From Methylophilaceae bacterium (GTDB lineage Bacteria; Pseudomonadota; Gammaproteobacteria; Burkholderiales; Methylophilaceae): a stretch of 64,000 nucleotides of DNA. The DNA lies in assembly GCA_027488395.1 (NCBI GenBank), contig JAIYBT010000003.1:62001-126000 (forward strand), in the 5' to 3' direction. Of the stretch, positions 63,618 through 64,000 are shown in pieces (position 1 is the first letter of the stretch; every line of letters starts with the position of its first letter). Position numbers and translations under genes: made by a program. The notes beneath the pieces are model-generated. The model was given only the letters and a program-made list of their open reading frames with translations. It did not search any database and was not told where the DNA came from.

Positions 63618-64000
63618 ATGATAGAGCGCGTATTGCAGTTGCCCAACGGGGTATCAATTGCGTACCAATTAGCGTTACGTGCTCGTAAAACCATTGGTCT
63701 GAAAATTACCGCGCAAGGCTTGGTGGTGCATGCACCTAAGCGAATCAGCCACAGCCAATTACAAGATATTTTGTTGCAAAAATCGCATTGGATACAACAA
63801 AAACTTCACCAACGCGAAGCGCAACAAGTATTGCCCATGCAATGGCAAGACGGCGAGCCATTATTGTTTATGGGGCAAGATATTCAGTTGTCGCTGAGCC
63901 GCCATGCCAAATCCTTACCCGTCTTGCTCGTAGGTGACATGCTTTGCGTGAGATCGCCCAACGTCGACGATCCAGCGTGGGTGGCACAACGAGTGTTACA
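63618..64000 (+). CDS. YgjP-like M48-family metallopeptidase (DUF45), 3' part missing
   Basis: The frame opens at ATG 63618, ten bases after the plsC stop, and runs 127 codons off the window. The N-terminal pattern ALRARKTIGLKITAQGLVVHAP followed by ILLQKSHWIQQKL matches the first part of YgjP/SprT-like metallopeptidases, which follow plsC in Betaproteobacteria. The zinc motif HExxH would lie beyond the edge, so catalysis cannot be confirmed. Role unknown. Confidence 0.82.
   Translation, partial: MIERVLQLPNGVSIAYQLALRARKTIGLKITAQGLVVHAPKRISHSQLQDILLQKSHWIQQKLHQREAQQVLPMQWQDGEPLLFMGQDIQLSLSRHAKSLPVLLVGDMLCVRSPNVDDPAWVAQRVL

Overview
The window is a stretch of bacterial chromosome of moderate GC. 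It is dense with housekeeping genes in an order typical of Betaproteobacteria: xseB-ispA, ilvI-ilvH-ilvC next to psd, cysS/ppiA/ppiB/lpxH, ribH-nusB, glyQ-glyS-gmhB-plsC. A periplasmic MxaD-like protein (a family best known from methanol dehydrogenase maturation) beside a YVTN beta-propeller protein hints at a methylotroph such as the Methylophilaceae within Nitrosomonadales. That placement is an inference from few markers. I see no rRNA, tRNA, CRISPR array, prophage or transposase.

Layout. 1-1309: ispA (cut by the window edge), xseB and a carboxylesterase, all on the minus strand. 1437-3936: a type IV pilin gene with a textbook sigma-54 promoter, the MxaD-like gene and the beta-propeller gene. 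4076-9188: rppH, psd and the ilvI-ilvH-ilvC operon with its own terminator. 9362-16775: a plus-strand iron-acquisition island with two Fur-box promoters: hemP-tonB-exbB-exbD, then a siderophore receptor, piuC, an FMN alpha-hydroxy acid oxidase, a PepSY protein and a cytochrome b561. 16813-25432: gspE/pilB-type ATPase, nadC, a GST-like protein, nudix-mnmA, marC and rlhA. 25815-36329: bioA-dacB, an FKBP lipoprotein, OsmC, VOC, coq7, ctpA, a SelW-type protein, an NlpC/P60 hydrolase, a DinG/YoaA helicase and arfB. 36452-46397: argJ, cysS, a TPR protein and an L,D-transpeptidase with related C-terminal domains, two cyclophilins, lpxH, ribH-nusB and an OFA-type transporter.

46485-52839 is the most interesting region. 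A phoB-type regulator gene behind a clear Pho box is followed by a GT-C transferase, a GtrB-like polyprenyl-phosphate glycosyltransferase, a GtrA-like membrane protein, a YdjC/ChbG-family deacetylase and lnt. The set resembles known routes that decorate lipid A with an aminosugar (Francisella Flm/NaxD, Bordetella Lgm), but here it sits beside a phosphate-type regulator and is followed by the lipoprotein acyltransferase.

53066-59039 is a heavy-metal RND efflux operon (czcC-czcB-czcA order with a His-rich leader gene) lying between lnt and glyQ. 59163-64000 is glyQ-glyS, a MITE-like inverted repeat, gmhB-plsC and the start of a YgjP-like metallopeptidase cut by the window end.
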